Positions 37,951 to 47,087 of a DNA stretch of 64,000 bases are shown here, piece by piece. The first letter of the stretch is position 1. Each line of letters begins with the position of its first letter. Origin of the DNA: Clostridioides sp. ES-S-0054-01 (GTDB lineage: Bacteria; Bacillota; Clostridia; Peptostreptococcales; Peptostreptococcaceae); assembly GCA_021561035.1 (NCBI GenBank), contig CP067346.1, forward strand, positions 775,001 to 839,000, given 5' to 3'. Under the pieces are notes generated by a model. That model worked only from the letters and a program-made list of their open reading frames with translations, had not been told where the DNA came from and made no database searches. The position numbers were made by a program, and so were the translations under genes.

Positions 37951-39501
37951 ATGCTAGTAGTAGAAAATGTGAGTCATGGATTTGGTGCAAGAACAATATT
38001 AGAAAATGTATCTTTTAGACTTAGAAAAGGTGAACATATTGCACTAGTTGGCGCTAATGGAGAAGGAAAATCGAGTTTTTTAAATATAATAACAAAGAAG
38101 CTTATGCCAGATGCTGGAAATATAAAATGGTCTTCAAGAGCTACAGTAGGTTATTTAGACCAACACACGGTATTAAGTAAGGGTAAAACTATAAGGGAAG
38201 TGCTTAGAGAAGCTTTTAAGCATATGTTTGACTTAGAGCAAGAAATGATTGCTATGTATGATAAAATGGGAGAAGCTAGTGATGATGAAATGAATAAGCT
38301 TCTTGAAGAAACAGCAGAAATACAAACTATACTTGAAAATAGTGGTTTTTATATGATAGATGCAAAGATACAAGAAGTTGCAAATGGTCTTGGTCTTGGA
38401 GAAATTGGTCTTGATAAAGATGTAACTGACTTAAGTGGAGGGCAAAGAACAAAGGTACTTCTTACTAAACTTCTACTTGAAAATCCAACTATTCTTATAT
38501 TGGACGAGCCTACAAACTATTTAGATGAAGAACATATAACGTGGCTTACTAAGTATCTTCAAGAGTATGAGAATAGCTTTGTATTAGTTTCTCATGATAT
38601 TGATTTTATAAACAATACTTGTAATGTAATATATCATATGGAAAATGGAGAGTTAAATAGATATAAAGGAAACTATGATGAATTTGTAAGACTTAATGAT
38701 ATAAAGAAACGTCAAGAAGAACAAGCCTATGATAAGCAAGTTGAAGAAAGAAAAAGACTAGAGGATTTTGTAGCTAGAAATAAAGCTAGAGTAGCAACTA
38801 GAGGAATGGCTAACAGTAGACAAAAGCAACTTGATAAGATGGAAATATTGGAAAGACCAAAAGAAAAAATAAAGCCTACTTTTGCTTTTAAAGACGCTAG
38901 AGTAGCAAGTAAAATAATTTTTGAAACAGAAAATTTAGTGTTAGGATATGATGAAGCATTGACAAAACCACTCAATTTCCACTTAGAAAGAGGAAAGAAG
39001 ATTGCTTTAAAAGGAATGAATGGTATTGGAAAATCTACTTTATTAAAAACTTTACTTGGAATAATAAAACCATTTGAAGGAAATGTTAAGTTAGGTGACT
39101 ATTTGGAAGTTGGATATTTTGAACAAGAGAGTTCAAGAGAAAATAGTAATACACCTATGGATGAAATTTGGAGTGAATTTCCAGGGCTTACAAACTTTGA
39201 AGTTAGACAGGCTCTTGCAAAATGTGGACTTACAAATGAGCATATAACTAGTCAAATGAGAGTGTTAAGTGGTGGAGAAGCTGCTAAGGTTAGACTTTGT
39301 AAAGTAATGCTAAAAAATATAAATTTCTTAGTATTAGATGAGCCTACAAATCACTTGGACGTTGAGGCAAAAGATGAATTGAAGAAGGCTATCAAAGACT
39401 TTAAGGGAACAGTTCTTTTGGTATGCCATGAGCCAGAATTTTATTCAGAAATTGTTGATGATGTATGGAATATAGAAGATTTTACAACTAAAATCGTGTA
39501 G
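37951..39501 (+). CDS. ABC-F family ATPase
   Basis: Ribosome-associated ATPase with two ABC domains and no membrane part. First domain: Walker A GANGEGKSS, signature LSGGQRTK, Walker B ILILDEPTNYLD; a charged linker (about 230-300) follows; second domain: GMNGIGKST, LSGGEAAKVRL, FLVLDEPTNHLD. About 516 residues from ATG 37951, which is preceded by GAGAGGTG; the frame is open to 37921 without a ribosome site. It resembles YkpA/EttA-like translation factors more than dedicated antibiotic-resistance ABC-F proteins. Confidence 0.93.
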   Translation: MLVVENVSHGFGARTILENVSFRLRKGEHIALVGANGEGKSSFLNIITKKLMPDAGNIKWSSRATVGYLDQHTVLSKGKTIREVLREAFKHMFDLEQEMIAMYDKMGEASDDEMNKLLEETAEIQTILENSGFYMIDAKIQEVANGLGLGEIGLDKDVTDLSGGQRTKVLLTKLLLENPTILILDEPTNYLDEEHITWLTKYLQEYENSFVLVSHDIDFINNTCNVIYHMENGELNRYKGNYDEFVRLNDIKKRQEEQAYDKQVEERKRLEDFVARNKARVATRGMANSRQKQLDKMEILERPKEKIKPTFAFKDARVASKIIFETENLVLGYDEALTKPLNFHLERGKKIALKGMNGIGKSTLLKTLLGIIKPFEGNVKLGDYLEVGYFEQESSRENSNTPMDEIWSEFPGLTNFEVRQALAKCGLTNEHITSQMRVLSGGEAAKVRLCKVMLKNINFLVLDEPTNHLDVEAKDELKKAIKDFKGTVLLVCHEPEFYSEIVDDVWNIEDFTTKIV

Positions 39502-39529
39502 TAATTTAACTTATTACTGGAGGGATTTC

Positions 39530-40165
39530 ATGAAAAAGTTTCTAAATATACTTTTTTCAGTTTGTATTAGTATTGTTATAATAGTAGGTGTTATTAATTT
39601 TACTGTTGGATTTAAACAACTTTATTATTTTGACATTGATTATTTAAGTATATCAGAGTTATCTGGTTTATCTAAAGATGATATAAAATTAAACTACGAT
39701 TATCTAATTGATTATAATTTAAGTAAGAATGTGTCTGAGTTCAAGTTACCAACATTAAAATCTTCTCCAGAAGGGAAGATACATTTTGAAGAAGTTAGGA
39801 ATATATTTCAAAATATCAATAAATTAGCTAAATTATTAATGGTAGTTTCTTTAGTAGGAATTGTACTAAGTGTAAAGAATAAAAATATAAAAATCTTGAA
39901 AACTACATCAATAACACTTATAATTATGCCATTATTATTGGCAGTTCCAATTTTATTGAATTTTGAAAAGTCGTTTATTATTTTTCATAAGTTATTATTT
40001 AGAAACGATTATTGGATATTTGACCCTAATTTAGACCCAGTTATAAGTATGTTGCCAGAGGAATTCTTCTTTCACTCAGGAATGATGATTTTAATATTAG
40101 TTTTGTTAGCAAGTATATTACTTTTTGTAATGTATAAATTATGTAAATCGTTCAAAATAAGATAA
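39530..40165 (+). CDS. DUF1461 (TIGR01906) integral membrane protein
   Basis: Membrane protein of unknown function, 211 residues, with helices at about 7-27, 100-116, 125-145 and 180-203. The segment FRNDYWIFDPNLDPVISMLPEEFF is the conserved core of the TIGR01906 family. It starts with GGAGGG before ATG 39530 and lies 28 bases after the ABC-F gene, so the two are probably co-transcribed. Confidence 0.75.
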   Translation: MKKFLNILFSVCISIVIIVGVINFTVGFKQLYYFDIDYLSISELSGLSKDDIKLNYDYLIDYNLSKNVSEFKLPTLKSSPEGKIHFEEVRNIFQNINKLAKLLMVVSLVGIVLSVKNKNIKILKTTSITLIIMPLLLAVPILLNFEKSFIIFHKLLFRNDYWIFDPNLDPVISMLPEEFFFHSGMMILILVLLASILLFVMYKLCKSFKIR

Positions 40166-40271
40166 TAAAAATAAATTAGATTAAAAATTATACAATAAAA
40201 ATAGCTATGTAACAATATTTAGACTAAAAGTAGTTAATAAATATTTACGCATAGCTATTTCTAATGAAAAA

Positions 40272-40532
40272 TCACTTTTTACTAGTGATTTTAACTAAAT
40301 CTTGAAATTTTCCCATAATATAATTATAATTATTTTTTTTATGAGGTAGCATGCAACTACTGCAATCTTTGATACCTTTATCTGTATACTTGAAATTTCC
40401 ACCACAGTTTTCTCCTAAAGCATACAAAGGACAGTAGCAAAATAAACAATTAAATTCTTCTGGTTTATTAGTTTTATGACAAGGGAAAAATTCACAATCT
40501 TTGTGATTAAAAAACTTATAATTTTCGCCCAT
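40272..40532 (-). CDS. Cysteine-rich small domain protein
   Basis: An 86-residue protein with nine cysteines in the pattern CEFFPCH, CLFCYCPLY, NCGG, CSSCMLPH, typical of the Cys_rich_small domain (PF04071), which likely binds metal and is often linked to cobalamin genes. An AGGAGG ribosome site precedes ATG 40532. It is a single-gene unit. Function unknown. Confidence 0.85.
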   Translation of the reverse strand: MGENYKFFNHKDCEFFPCHKTNKPEEFNCLFCYCPLYALGENCGGNFKYTDKGIKDCSSCMLPHKKNNYNYIMGKFQDLVKITSKK

Positions 40533-40676
40533 ATTTTCCTCCTAAATTAAATAAAATTTAAATCTTTTATAACTATATAAGATTTTGGTGATAATATAAT
40601 TATACTAAATATTTTTGTGAATAGTTGATAATATAGTATTATTAATCATAGTATTAATGGTATAATTAGTCAATAG

Positions 40677-40710
40677 AAAAATAATGTAAAAATAATGTAA
40701 AAATAATGTA
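40677..40710 (+). repeat. Three 11-bp tandem repeats upstream of hflX
   Basis: AAAATAATGTA occurs three times in a row directly before the hflX leader. Its effect on expression is unknown; it may vary by slippage. Confidence 0.7.
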
Positions 40711-40762
40711 AGTGTATTTTGCAATTAGAATATGCTTTATAACAAAAAATGAGGTGATTATA

Positions 40763-42046
40763 GTGAAAGAAATTCAAGAAAAAGCACTTCTTGTAGGTTT
40801 GAATTTGACGACAATGGTGAAAAAAAGTGATGATATAAACACTAGTGAATCTATGGAAGAATTAAAAGAATTAACAAAAGCTGCAGGAGCAGAGGTTGTA
40901 GGTAGCTTAATTCAAAATAAACATTCTATAGATGCAGCTTATTATATAGGAAAAGGTAAGGTAGAAGAAATAAGAGCATATAGTGACTCTTTAGATGCTA
41001 CTTTAGTAATTTTTAATGATGAACTATCTGGTGCTCAAATCAGAAATATAGAGAATGTTGTTGGAAGAAAAGTAATAGATAGAACTACCTTGATTTTAGA
41101 TATATTTGCTCAAAGGGCACTTAGTAAAGAAGGTAAATTACAAGTTGAATTAGCACAATTAAAGTACAGATTACCACGACTTTATGGAATGGGTGGTGAG
41201 ATGAGTAGAACGGGTGCAGGGATTGGTACTAGAGGTCCTGGAGAACAAAAACTAGAAATAGATAAAAGACATATACTTAATAAAGCAGCAGATATAAGAC
41301 GTGAACTTAGAGAAGTAAAAAAGAATAGAGAGACACAGAGAGTTAAGCGTTTAAAGTCAAATATACCGATTGTAGCACTTGTTGGGTATACAAATGCAGG
41401 AAAATCTACCTTGCTAAACGAATTAATAAAGACACACAAGGATTATGAGCAAGAAAAAGAAGTTTTTGTAAAAGATATGCTTTTTGCAACTTTAGATGTA
41501 ACCTTAAGAAAGGCTCTTTTGCCAAATAAAAAAGAATTTTTAGTAGTAGATACTGTTGGATTTGTAAGTAAACTTCCCCATGATTTAGTAGAAGCGTTTA
41601 AAGCAACATTGGAAGAAGTACAGTATGCAGATTTAATCTTACATGTAATTGATGCGACAAATACTAGTTATGAATTGCAAAAAAGTACTACTGAAGGTGT
41701 ATTAAAAGAACTTGGTGTAAATGATAAAAAACATATACTTGTATATAATAAAGTGGACAAGCTAGAATTGGATATATATCCTAAAAGTCAAGAAGATATT
41801 GTGTATATTTCTGCAAAACAAGGCATAAATATGGATAAGCTATTAAATATGATAGAAATTGCTTTAATGGAAAATACTTATTCAGTAAGCTTGATGTTAC
41901 CTTATGAGAGAGGTGATATATTTAGTAGAATAAAAGATAAATATAATGTGGAGAATTTTGAGTATGGGGAAAATGGTATAACACTAGATGTAAACTTAGA
42001 TGAAGAAGATTTTAATATCTATAGAGGGTACATACTAGAAAAATAG
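40763..42046 (+). CDS. hflX: Ribosome-associated GTPase HflX
   Basis: GTPase that splits stalled or heat-damaged ribosomes. The 427-residue protein has the N-terminal HflX domain (KEIQEKALLVGLN, AAYYIGKGKVEEI, RTTLILDIFAQRA, RTGAGIGTRGPGE) and a G domain with GYTNAGKST (G1), DTVGF (G3) and NKVD (G4), then a short C-terminal domain. The frame opens at 40712, but GAGGTGATTATA places the start at GTG 40763, giving the usual family N-terminus. Confidence 0.95.
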   Translation: MKEIQEKALLVGLNLTTMVKKSDDINTSESMEELKELTKAAGAEVVGSLIQNKHSIDAAYYIGKGKVEEIRAYSDSLDATLVIFNDELSGAQIRNIENVVGRKVIDRTTLILDIFAQRALSKEGKLQVELAQLKYRLPRLYGMGGEMSRTGAGIGTRGPGEQKLEIDKRHILNKAADIRRELREVKKNRETQRVKRLKSNIPIVALVGYTNAGKSTLLNELIKTHKDYEQEKEVFVKDMLFATLDVTLRKALLPNKKEFLVVDTVGFVSKLPHDLVEAFKATLEEVQYADLILHVIDATNTSYELQKSTTEGVLKELGVNDKKHILVYNKVDKLELDIYPKSQEDIVYISAKQGINMDKLLNMIEIALMENTYSVSLMLPYERGDIFSRIKDKYNVENFEYGENGITLDVNLDEEDFNIYRGYILEK

Positions 42047-42053
42047 GTTGAAT

Positions 42054-42731
42054 ATGGATATAAATTGGAAAAATATAGATAATCTCGAAGATTATTTTAT
42101 AACCTATCTTCTTTATAAAGAATCTAAAACAGTATCTCAAATTAGTAAAATTAGAAATATTTCAAGTACTGAAGCAAGTGAGCAACTTATACAAGCAAAA
42201 TTAAAAATAAAGGAAATGCAAAAAGATGATTTTGAAGCATCTAAGGATATTTTAGATAAATTTTTAGAATTAGATAAAATTAAGAGACTTGATTTTATGG
42301 ATAGCTTAGATGACGAAAAAATGGTATACTTTAAGAGAAAGGTTTTCAAAAGAATCCTTGTGGAAAAAAATGCTGAAGATTTAATTGTTTTAATTTGGGC
42401 GACAGGTGAGCTAAAAGATGATAGATTCTTGAAATTGCTTCATCAGCTCACAAACCACAGACACTCAGATATTAGAAGAATAACTTATTCAGCAATCAGA
42501 AAGATTGAATCACCGAGTAGTAGAGAAGTACTGCAAAAAGGTCTCTACGATAAAAATGCACAAACTAGACAGTATTGTGCAAAAGCTCTTTCAAAATTGG
42601 GAGATAAAAACAGTTTAAAGATTTTACAGCAGTTGAAAGACAAGAATAAGAATTTTGAAAAAGAATATGTACTTAGAGCTTATGATGAAGCCATTAAGTC
42701 ATTAGAAAATGCAAAAAATTTGAAAAAGTAA
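42054..42731 (+). CDS. HEAT-repeat protein
   Basis: A 225-residue soluble helical protein. The N-terminal half looks like a helix-turn-helix or coiled region (TVSQISKIRNISSTEASEQLI); the C-terminal half has HEAT repeats (FLKLLHQLTNHRHSDIRRIT, SREVLQKGLYDKNAQTRQYCAKALSKLGDKNSLKILQ in two parts). It begins eight bases after hflX (ATG 42054; TTG 42048 also possible) without its own clear ribosome site, suggesting coupling to hflX. Function unknown; probably a protein-protein adaptor. Confidence 0.75.
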   Translation: MDINWKNIDNLEDYFITYLLYKESKTVSQISKIRNISSTEASEQLIQAKLKIKEMQKDDFEASKDILDKFLELDKIKRLDFMDSLDDEKMVYFKRKVFKRILVEKNAEDLIVLIWATGELKDDRFLKLLHQLTNHRHSDIRRITYSAIRKIESPSSREVLQKGLYDKNAQTRQYCAKALSKLGDKNSLKILQQLKDKNKNFEKEYVLRAYDEAIKSLENAKNLKK

Positions 42732-42816
42732 TTTTTTATTAAAGCAATTTGTTTACTTAGAGATGTATTTCTAGAGTTTAACAAGGTAATAAATAAATTA
42801 ATGGGAGGGGTTTCAA

Positions 42817-43260
42817 ATGATAGTAAGACGTTGTGCAGGTGGAGTAGTGTTTTATGCTAATAAAGTACTTATTGTAAAAAATGATAGAGGTGAATGGACA
42901 CTTCCAAAAGGAAAGATACTTGGAGGAGGACTTCCATATGAGAGTGCTGTTCAAAGAGTTAAAGTAGAGACTGGTATAGATGCTAAAATGATAGATGTGG
43001 CTGGCGATACTATGTATGAATTTTTCTCAAGAAGTAGACAACAAGAAGTTTGTAATGCAATAATGTGGTATGTTATGGAGGCTTGTAACACTGATTGTGT
43101 ACTTGCTCCTGAATTCCAAGAAGGTGGATTTTATAAAGTAAAGGATGCTTTAGAAATGTTGTCACATCATAAAGAACAAGCTTTAGTAGAAGTATCTTAT
43201 AAAAAGTTTAAGGAATTAAAGAAATTAGTTTCAGAGGGCGATGATGTTCCAGCAAATTAA
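42817..43260 (+). CDS. Nudix-fold protein with a degenerate Nudix box
   Basis: A 147-residue Nudix-domain protein (RRCAGGVVFYANKVLIVKNDRGEWTLPKG in two parts is the typical first half). The expected box GX5EX7REUXEEXGU is altered: the RE pair is RV and the EE pair is ET, and one residue is missing before the glycine. Metal-dependent pyrophosphatase activity is therefore doubtful; it may be a binding protein or have shifted chemistry. GGGAGGGG precedes the ATG, and a strong terminator follows. Confidence 0.8.
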   Translation: MIVRRCAGGVVFYANKVLIVKNDRGEWTLPKGKILGGGLPYESAVQRVKVETGIDAKMIDVAGDTMYEFFSRSRQQEVCNAIMWYVMEACNTDCVLAPEFQEGGFYKVKDALEMLSHHKEQALVEVSYKKFKELKKLVSEGDDVPAN

Positions 43261-43281
43261 TTGTGAGTCTAGAGAATTCTG

Positions 43282-43309
43282 AGGAAGGGATAAGCCCCTT
43301 CCTTTTTTA
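43282..43309 (+). terminator. Terminator after the Nudix gene
   Basis: GGAAGGG pairs with CCCTTCC across a short loop, followed by TTTTTT. One of the most GC-rich hairpins in the window. Confidence 0.85.
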
Positions 43310-43562
43310 ATTAAAGTTATCTTAAATATGAATTTTATAATCTCTATAGATTATGATTTATTAATCTTTATAGATTATTAAACTTATATCTAAAATAAGT
43401 GCTTTATACCTAAAATAAAAATTAAAAAGTATGCAATTTTATTATATAATTGTTTTATGATGTTGATTAAATAAACACTAAAAATTATATTTATGTTTTA
43501 GTAGAATAATTTTTATAAATAAATGTATATATTAGCGAAGGATTAAAATGGGAGGAATTATA
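43310..43562. other. Gap with two tandem palindromes
   Basis: About 250 bp of AT-rich DNA. TAATCTCTATAGATTA (43338-43353) and TAATCTTTATAGATTA (43362-43377) are near-identical 16-bp palindromes 24 bp apart, about 190 bp before the next gene. They could be operator sites. I see nothing else. Confidence 0.5.
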
Positions 43563-44207
43563 ATGAGCAATTACAGGACATTACATGAATTTGGAACGGA
43601 TGAAATAACGATTGAAAAGTCTGTTTTTATTGGATATGCTAGTCCTATAAAGAGTGAAGAGGAAGCATTAGAATTTATAAATGAAATAAAGAAAAAGCAT
43701 AAAGATGCAACGCACAATGTGTGGGCTTATACAGTAGGACAAAATATGAATATACAAAGATACAGTGACGATGGAGAGCCACAAGGAACAGCGGGGATAC
43801 CTACATTAGAGGTTATAAAAAAAGAAGATTTGAGAGATGTAGTAGTTGTTGTTACTAGGTATTTTGGAGGCACAAAATTAGGTGCAGGTGGTTTAGTTAG
43901 AGCTTATACAAAAGGTGCTAAGCTGGGACTTGAAGCAGGTAAGATAATTTATAAGGTAATGTATCAAGAAGTTAAGATTAAGATAGACTATACTCAACTT
44001 GGAAAAGTACAAAATGAGTTAATGAATTTAGGGTATTTTATAAAAGATACTGTATATGAGGATAATGTTGAGATAGTAGTATATTCAAGATTAGAAGATG
44101 TAGAGAAATTATCAGAAAAAATGATTGATATAACAAGTGGAACAGGCAAAATAGTTTTGGGGGAGGAATTTTATTTGTCTGAACAAAATGGAGAAATTTT
44201 ACTGTAA
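43563..44207 (+). CDS. YigZ/IMPACT family protein
   Basis: A 214-residue protein of the UPF0029/IMPACT family, linked to translation regulation but without a fixed biochemical role. Visible family segments: HEFGTDEITIEKSVFIGYASP, NVWAYTVGQNMNIQRYSDDGEPQGTAG in two parts, VVVVTRYFGGTKLGAGGLVRAY, and a C-terminal ferredoxin-like domain. The open frame includes an ATG at 43548, but GGGAGG lies between it and ATG 43563, which is the better start. Confidence 0.9.
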   Translation: MSNYRTLHEFGTDEITIEKSVFIGYASPIKSEEEALEFINEIKKKHKDATHNVWAYTVGQNMNIQRYSDDGEPQGTAGIPTLEVIKKEDLRDVVVVVTRYFGGTKLGAGGLVRAYTKGAKLGLEAGKIIYKVMYQEVKIKIDYTQLGKVQNELMNLGYFIKDTVYEDNVEIVVYSRLEDVEKLSEKMIDITSGTGKIVLGEEFYLSEQNGEILL

Positions 44208-44268
44208 TTTATAAGGTTATTAGAATAGTCAATGCCTCCTTAAATAACTAATTAGTATTTTTGAATGA

Positions 44269-44316
44269 AAAGCCATTAAATTGTTTTAATCTAAATCAAT
44301 TTAATGGCTTTTTATC
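44269..44316. terminator. Bidirectional terminator overlapping the TSUP stop codon
   Basis: A perfect 15-bp stem (AAAGCCATTAAATTG 44269-44283, CAATTTAATGGCTTT 44297-44311) between convergent genes. Its right arm contains the last codons and part of the stop of the minus-strand gene. Confidence 0.8.
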
Positions 44317-44673
44317 AGATTTTGCACAGAATCCTTTTTTTACTTCAAATAAACCAACTAAAAGTAAAAATACCCCAAATATTTTTTTTAATATATCTGA
44401 AGACAGATAATTAGCTAATAGTGAACCAAACACAGCTCCTAAAACCCCAAACACAGCTATAGGTATGACCAATTTAAAAACTACATTTTTATTTTTTATA
44501 TGTATAGCAAGTGCTATAAGTGTCATAGGGATAGATGAAAGTAAATTTACACTTTGTGCTATTTTAGTATCTATACCAGCAAGCAAAACGAGTGCAGGTA
44601 TAAGGATTGTTCCTCCACCCATTCCCATTCCTCCAATAATTCCTGCAAAAAATCCAATTAGAGCAAATAACAT
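44296..44673 (-). CDS. TSUP transporter, second half protein
   Basis: A 125-residue membrane protein of the TauE/SafE (TSUP) family, which exports sulfite or other small organosulfur anions. It has about four helices and the family glycine motif AGIIGGMGMGGGTILIP. Full-size TSUP proteins have about 250 residues and two such halves. Its ATG overlaps the stop of the preceding half-gene by one base (TAATG), so translation is coupled and the two halves probably pair in the membrane. Substrate unknown. Confidence 0.85.
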   Translation of the reverse strand: MLFALIGFFAGIIGGMGMGGGTILIPALVLLAGIDTKIAQSVNLLSSIPMTLIALAIHIKNKNVVFKLVIPIAVFGVLGAVFGSLLANYLSSDILKKIFGVFLLLVGLFEVKKGFCAKSDKKPLN

Positions 44674-45059
44674 TAAAACACCATCCTTAATGCTGCAATT
44701 ATCATGATTATTCCAAAAGAAATTCTAAGAAACTTTCCAGTAACCTTATTTAGTAACTTAGCTCCTATAATACCACCAAGAATACTTCCAACTGCAACTT
44801 TAATTGTTAAATTAACATCATAAGTACCTTTAGATACATATAAAACAGAACTTGCTGTCGTTAAGAAAACTATTATAGAAAGAGCAGTTGCATGAGATTT
44901 ATGTTCTTCTATCTTAACAATGTCATTTAATATTGGAACTAAAAGAGTACCTCCTCCAGAACCAAACACCCCATTTATAAATCCTGTAAAAACACCAATT
45001 ATTGTATTTTTTAAGTTAAAATTAAAATATTTTTTCTTTAAATCATCAGTTTTTTTCAT
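44673..45059 (-). CDS. TSUP transporter, first half protein
   Basis: A 128-residue TauE/SafE-family membrane protein with the matching glycine motif TGFINGVFGSGGGTLLVP and about four helices. The open frame extends to 45254, but AGAAGGTGA directly before ATG 45059 fixes the start. It forms a two-gene unit with the next half through a TAATG overlap. Two half-size genes in place of one duplicated transporter is a known layout in the family. Confidence 0.85.
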   Translation of the reverse strand: MKKTDDLKKKYFNFNLKNTIIGVFTGFINGVFGSGGGTLLVPILNDIVKIEEHKSHATALSIIVFLTTASSVLYVSKGTYDVNLTIKVAVGSILGGIIGAKLLNKVTGKFLRISFGIIMIIAALRMVF

Positions 45060-45192
45060 AAAAATCACCTTCTGAAATAGTTTTACCAAAATAGGCAAAT
45101 TATATTTATATAAAATAAGATTAAATATAATCTTTAATGTTTGTTTGATTTTGCATAAAAAAAACATATTAAAACAACATATTAATATATGG

Positions 45193-45230
45193 TATAATAT
45201 ATTAAAACAAAGTAGCAAATTTGAGAGGAG
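45193..45230 (+). promoter_or_regulatory. nadE: Probable original promoter and ribosome site of nadE
   Basis: TATAAT at 45193-45198 and GAGAGGAGG at 45222-45230 form a good -10 box and ribosome site, but no gene start follows at the right distance; the IS607 element begins here. nadE, 1.98 kb further on, has no ribosome site of its own. Joining 45230 to ATAACAATG (47206-47214) would give perfect spacing. Confidence 0.5.
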
Positions 45231-45301
45231 GTTATCTTTAGTTAATAAAAACATAGATAAATATAGTTATTTATAGTAAGATACAGCCAAAAGGTGATTA
45301 T

Positions 45302-45931
45302 ATGAAAAATAATAACTATAAACCAAAAGAGTTTGCAGAGTTAATTAATATTTCAGTCAGAACTCTGCAACGTTGGGATGTTGAAGGGAAATTAAAGACT
45401 TTTAGAACTCCAACAGATAGAAGATATTACACTTATGAACAATATTTAGAATATAAAGGAATACATAAAGAACAAGTAAATAGAAAAACTGTTATTTATA
45501 CAAGAGTTTCAACTTCTAATCAAAAAGATAATTTGAAAAATCAAGTGGAGTTTCTTAGACAATATGCAAATGCTAAAGGAATAATAGTAGATGAAGTTAC
45601 CTAGGATTGTGGAAGTGGACTAAATTATAATCGTAAAAAGTGGAATAAACTAATTGATAGTTGTATGACTAATGAGATAAATACGATTATTGTAACTCAT
45701 AAAGATAGATTCATTTGATTTGGATATGAGTGGTTTGAGAGCTTTTTAGGTAAATTCAATGTAGATATTATAGTTGTAAATAATGAAAGTCTTTCACCAA
45801 AAGAAGAATTAATTCAAGATATAATATCAATACTTCATACTTTTAGTTGTCGCATATATGGATTAAGAAAATACAAGAAAAAGATTAGAGAGGATGAAGA
45901 AGTTGAAAAGAGCATACAGAATAGAAATTAA
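45302..45931 (+). pseudogene. tnpA: IS607 serine recombinase TnpA, two nonsense codons
   Basis: The frame encodes an N-terminal MerR-like helix-turn-helix (EFAELINISVRTLQRWDVEGKL), the resolvase catalytic start (VIYTRVSTSNQKDNLKNQ, serine in RVS) and the rest of the resolvase fold (DCGSGLNYNRKKW, TIIVTHKDRFI, FGYEWFESFL). It is interrupted in frame by TAG at 45602-45604 and TGA at 45716-45718, the latter where Arg (CGA) is usual. There is no frameshift; the true end is TAA 45929-45931, overlapping tnpB by 38 bases. Length would be 209 residues. Two stops make readthrough unlikely. Confidence 0.9.
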
Positions 45932-47087
45932 TCCTACTACTGAACAAAAATCTAAAATACATCAAACGATTGGTGTTAGTAGATTTATATATAACTTCTA
46001 TATTGCTCACAATAAAGAAGTTTATGAGAGTAAAGGTAAATTTATAAGCGGTATGGATTTTTCTAAATGGTTAAATAATGAATATATTCCTAATAATCAA
46101 GATATGAAATGGATTAAAGATGTATCTTCTAAGGCTACAAAACAAGCTATTATGAATGGAGATAAAGCTTTTAAAGATTTCTTTAAAAAAACTAAAGGTT
46201 TTCCTAAGTTCAAGAAAAAGAAAAATCAAGATGTTAAAGCATATTTTCCAAAGAATAACAAAACTGATTGGACTATTGAAAGGCATAGGGTCAAAATACC
46301 TACTCTTGGTTGGGTAAGACTAAAAGAATTTGGATATATACCAATAAATTCAATAGTTAAAAGTGGTACAGTAAGTCAAAAATCTGATAGATACTATGTA
46401 TCTATATTAGTTGAGGAAGATAATATTCAAGTATCTAAATGTACTAATGAAGGAATAGGTATTGACTTAGGAATTAAAGATTTTGCAATATGCTCAAATG
46501 GAAGCAAATTTAAAAATATAAATAAGACTTCGACTGTCAAAAAAGTTGAAAAGAAATTAAAAAGAGAACAAAGAAAACTTTCAAGAAAATATGAGAGTTT
46601 AAAAGTAAGAAATAAAAATATAAAAGAAGGAGTAGCTACTCGTCAAAATATCCAAAAACAGGTAGTCAAAGTACAAAAAATTCATCAAAGATTAGCTAAT
46701 ATAAGAACTGATTATATTAATAAGACAGTATTTCAGGTAATAGAGCAAAAGCCAAGCTATATAACCATTGAAGATTTAAATGTTAGTGGAATGATGAAAA
46801 ATAAGCATTTATCAAAGGCAATATCAAGTCAAAAGTTCTTTGAATTTAGAACCAAACTAACTGCTAAATGCAAACAAAATAATATAGAACTTAGAGTAGT
46901 TGACAGATGGTATCCATCATCAAAGACTTGTAGCCAATGTGGAGAGATTAATAAAGATTTAAAACTTAAAGATAGAGTGTACAAATGTGAATGTGGATTA
47001 TCTATTGATAGAGATTTAAATGCAAGTATTAATCTTAAAAATGCTAAAAAATATAAGATAGCTACTTATATATGTACGGAGGGCTAA
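45894..47087 (+). CDS. tnpB: RNA-guided endonuclease TnpB
   Basis: Transposon-encoded, omega-RNA-guided DNA nuclease related to Cas12. The 397-residue protein has the N-terminal helical region, a RuvC domain with all three acidic residues (Asp191 in GIDLGIKDFA, Glu293 in TIEDLN, Asp374 in DRDLNAS) and a zinc ribbon (Cys346, Cys349, Cys365, Cys367). It should be active if expressed. The ATG lies inside the end of the tnpA pseudogene. TnpB cuts empty donor sites and so helps keep the element in place; here it persists while TnpA is dead. Confidence 0.93.
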   Translation: MKKLKRAYRIEINPTTEQKSKIHQTIGVSRFIYNFYIAHNKEVYESKGKFISGMDFSKWLNNEYIPNNQDMKWIKDVSSKATKQAIMNGDKAFKDFFKKTKGFPKFKKKKNQDVKAYFPKNNKTDWTIERHRVKIPTLGWVRLKEFGYIPINSIVKSGTVSQKSDRYYVSILVEEDNIQVSKCTNEGIGIDLGIKDFAICSNGSKFKNINKTSTVKKVEKKLKREQRKLSRKYESLKVRNKNIKEGVATRQNIQKQVVKVQKIHQRLANIRTDYINKTVFQVIEQKPSYITIEDLNVSGMMKNKHLSKAISSQKFFEFRTKLTAKCKQNNIELRVVDRWYPSSKTCSQCGEINKDLKLKDRVYKCECGLSIDRDLNASINLKNAKKYKIATYICTEG

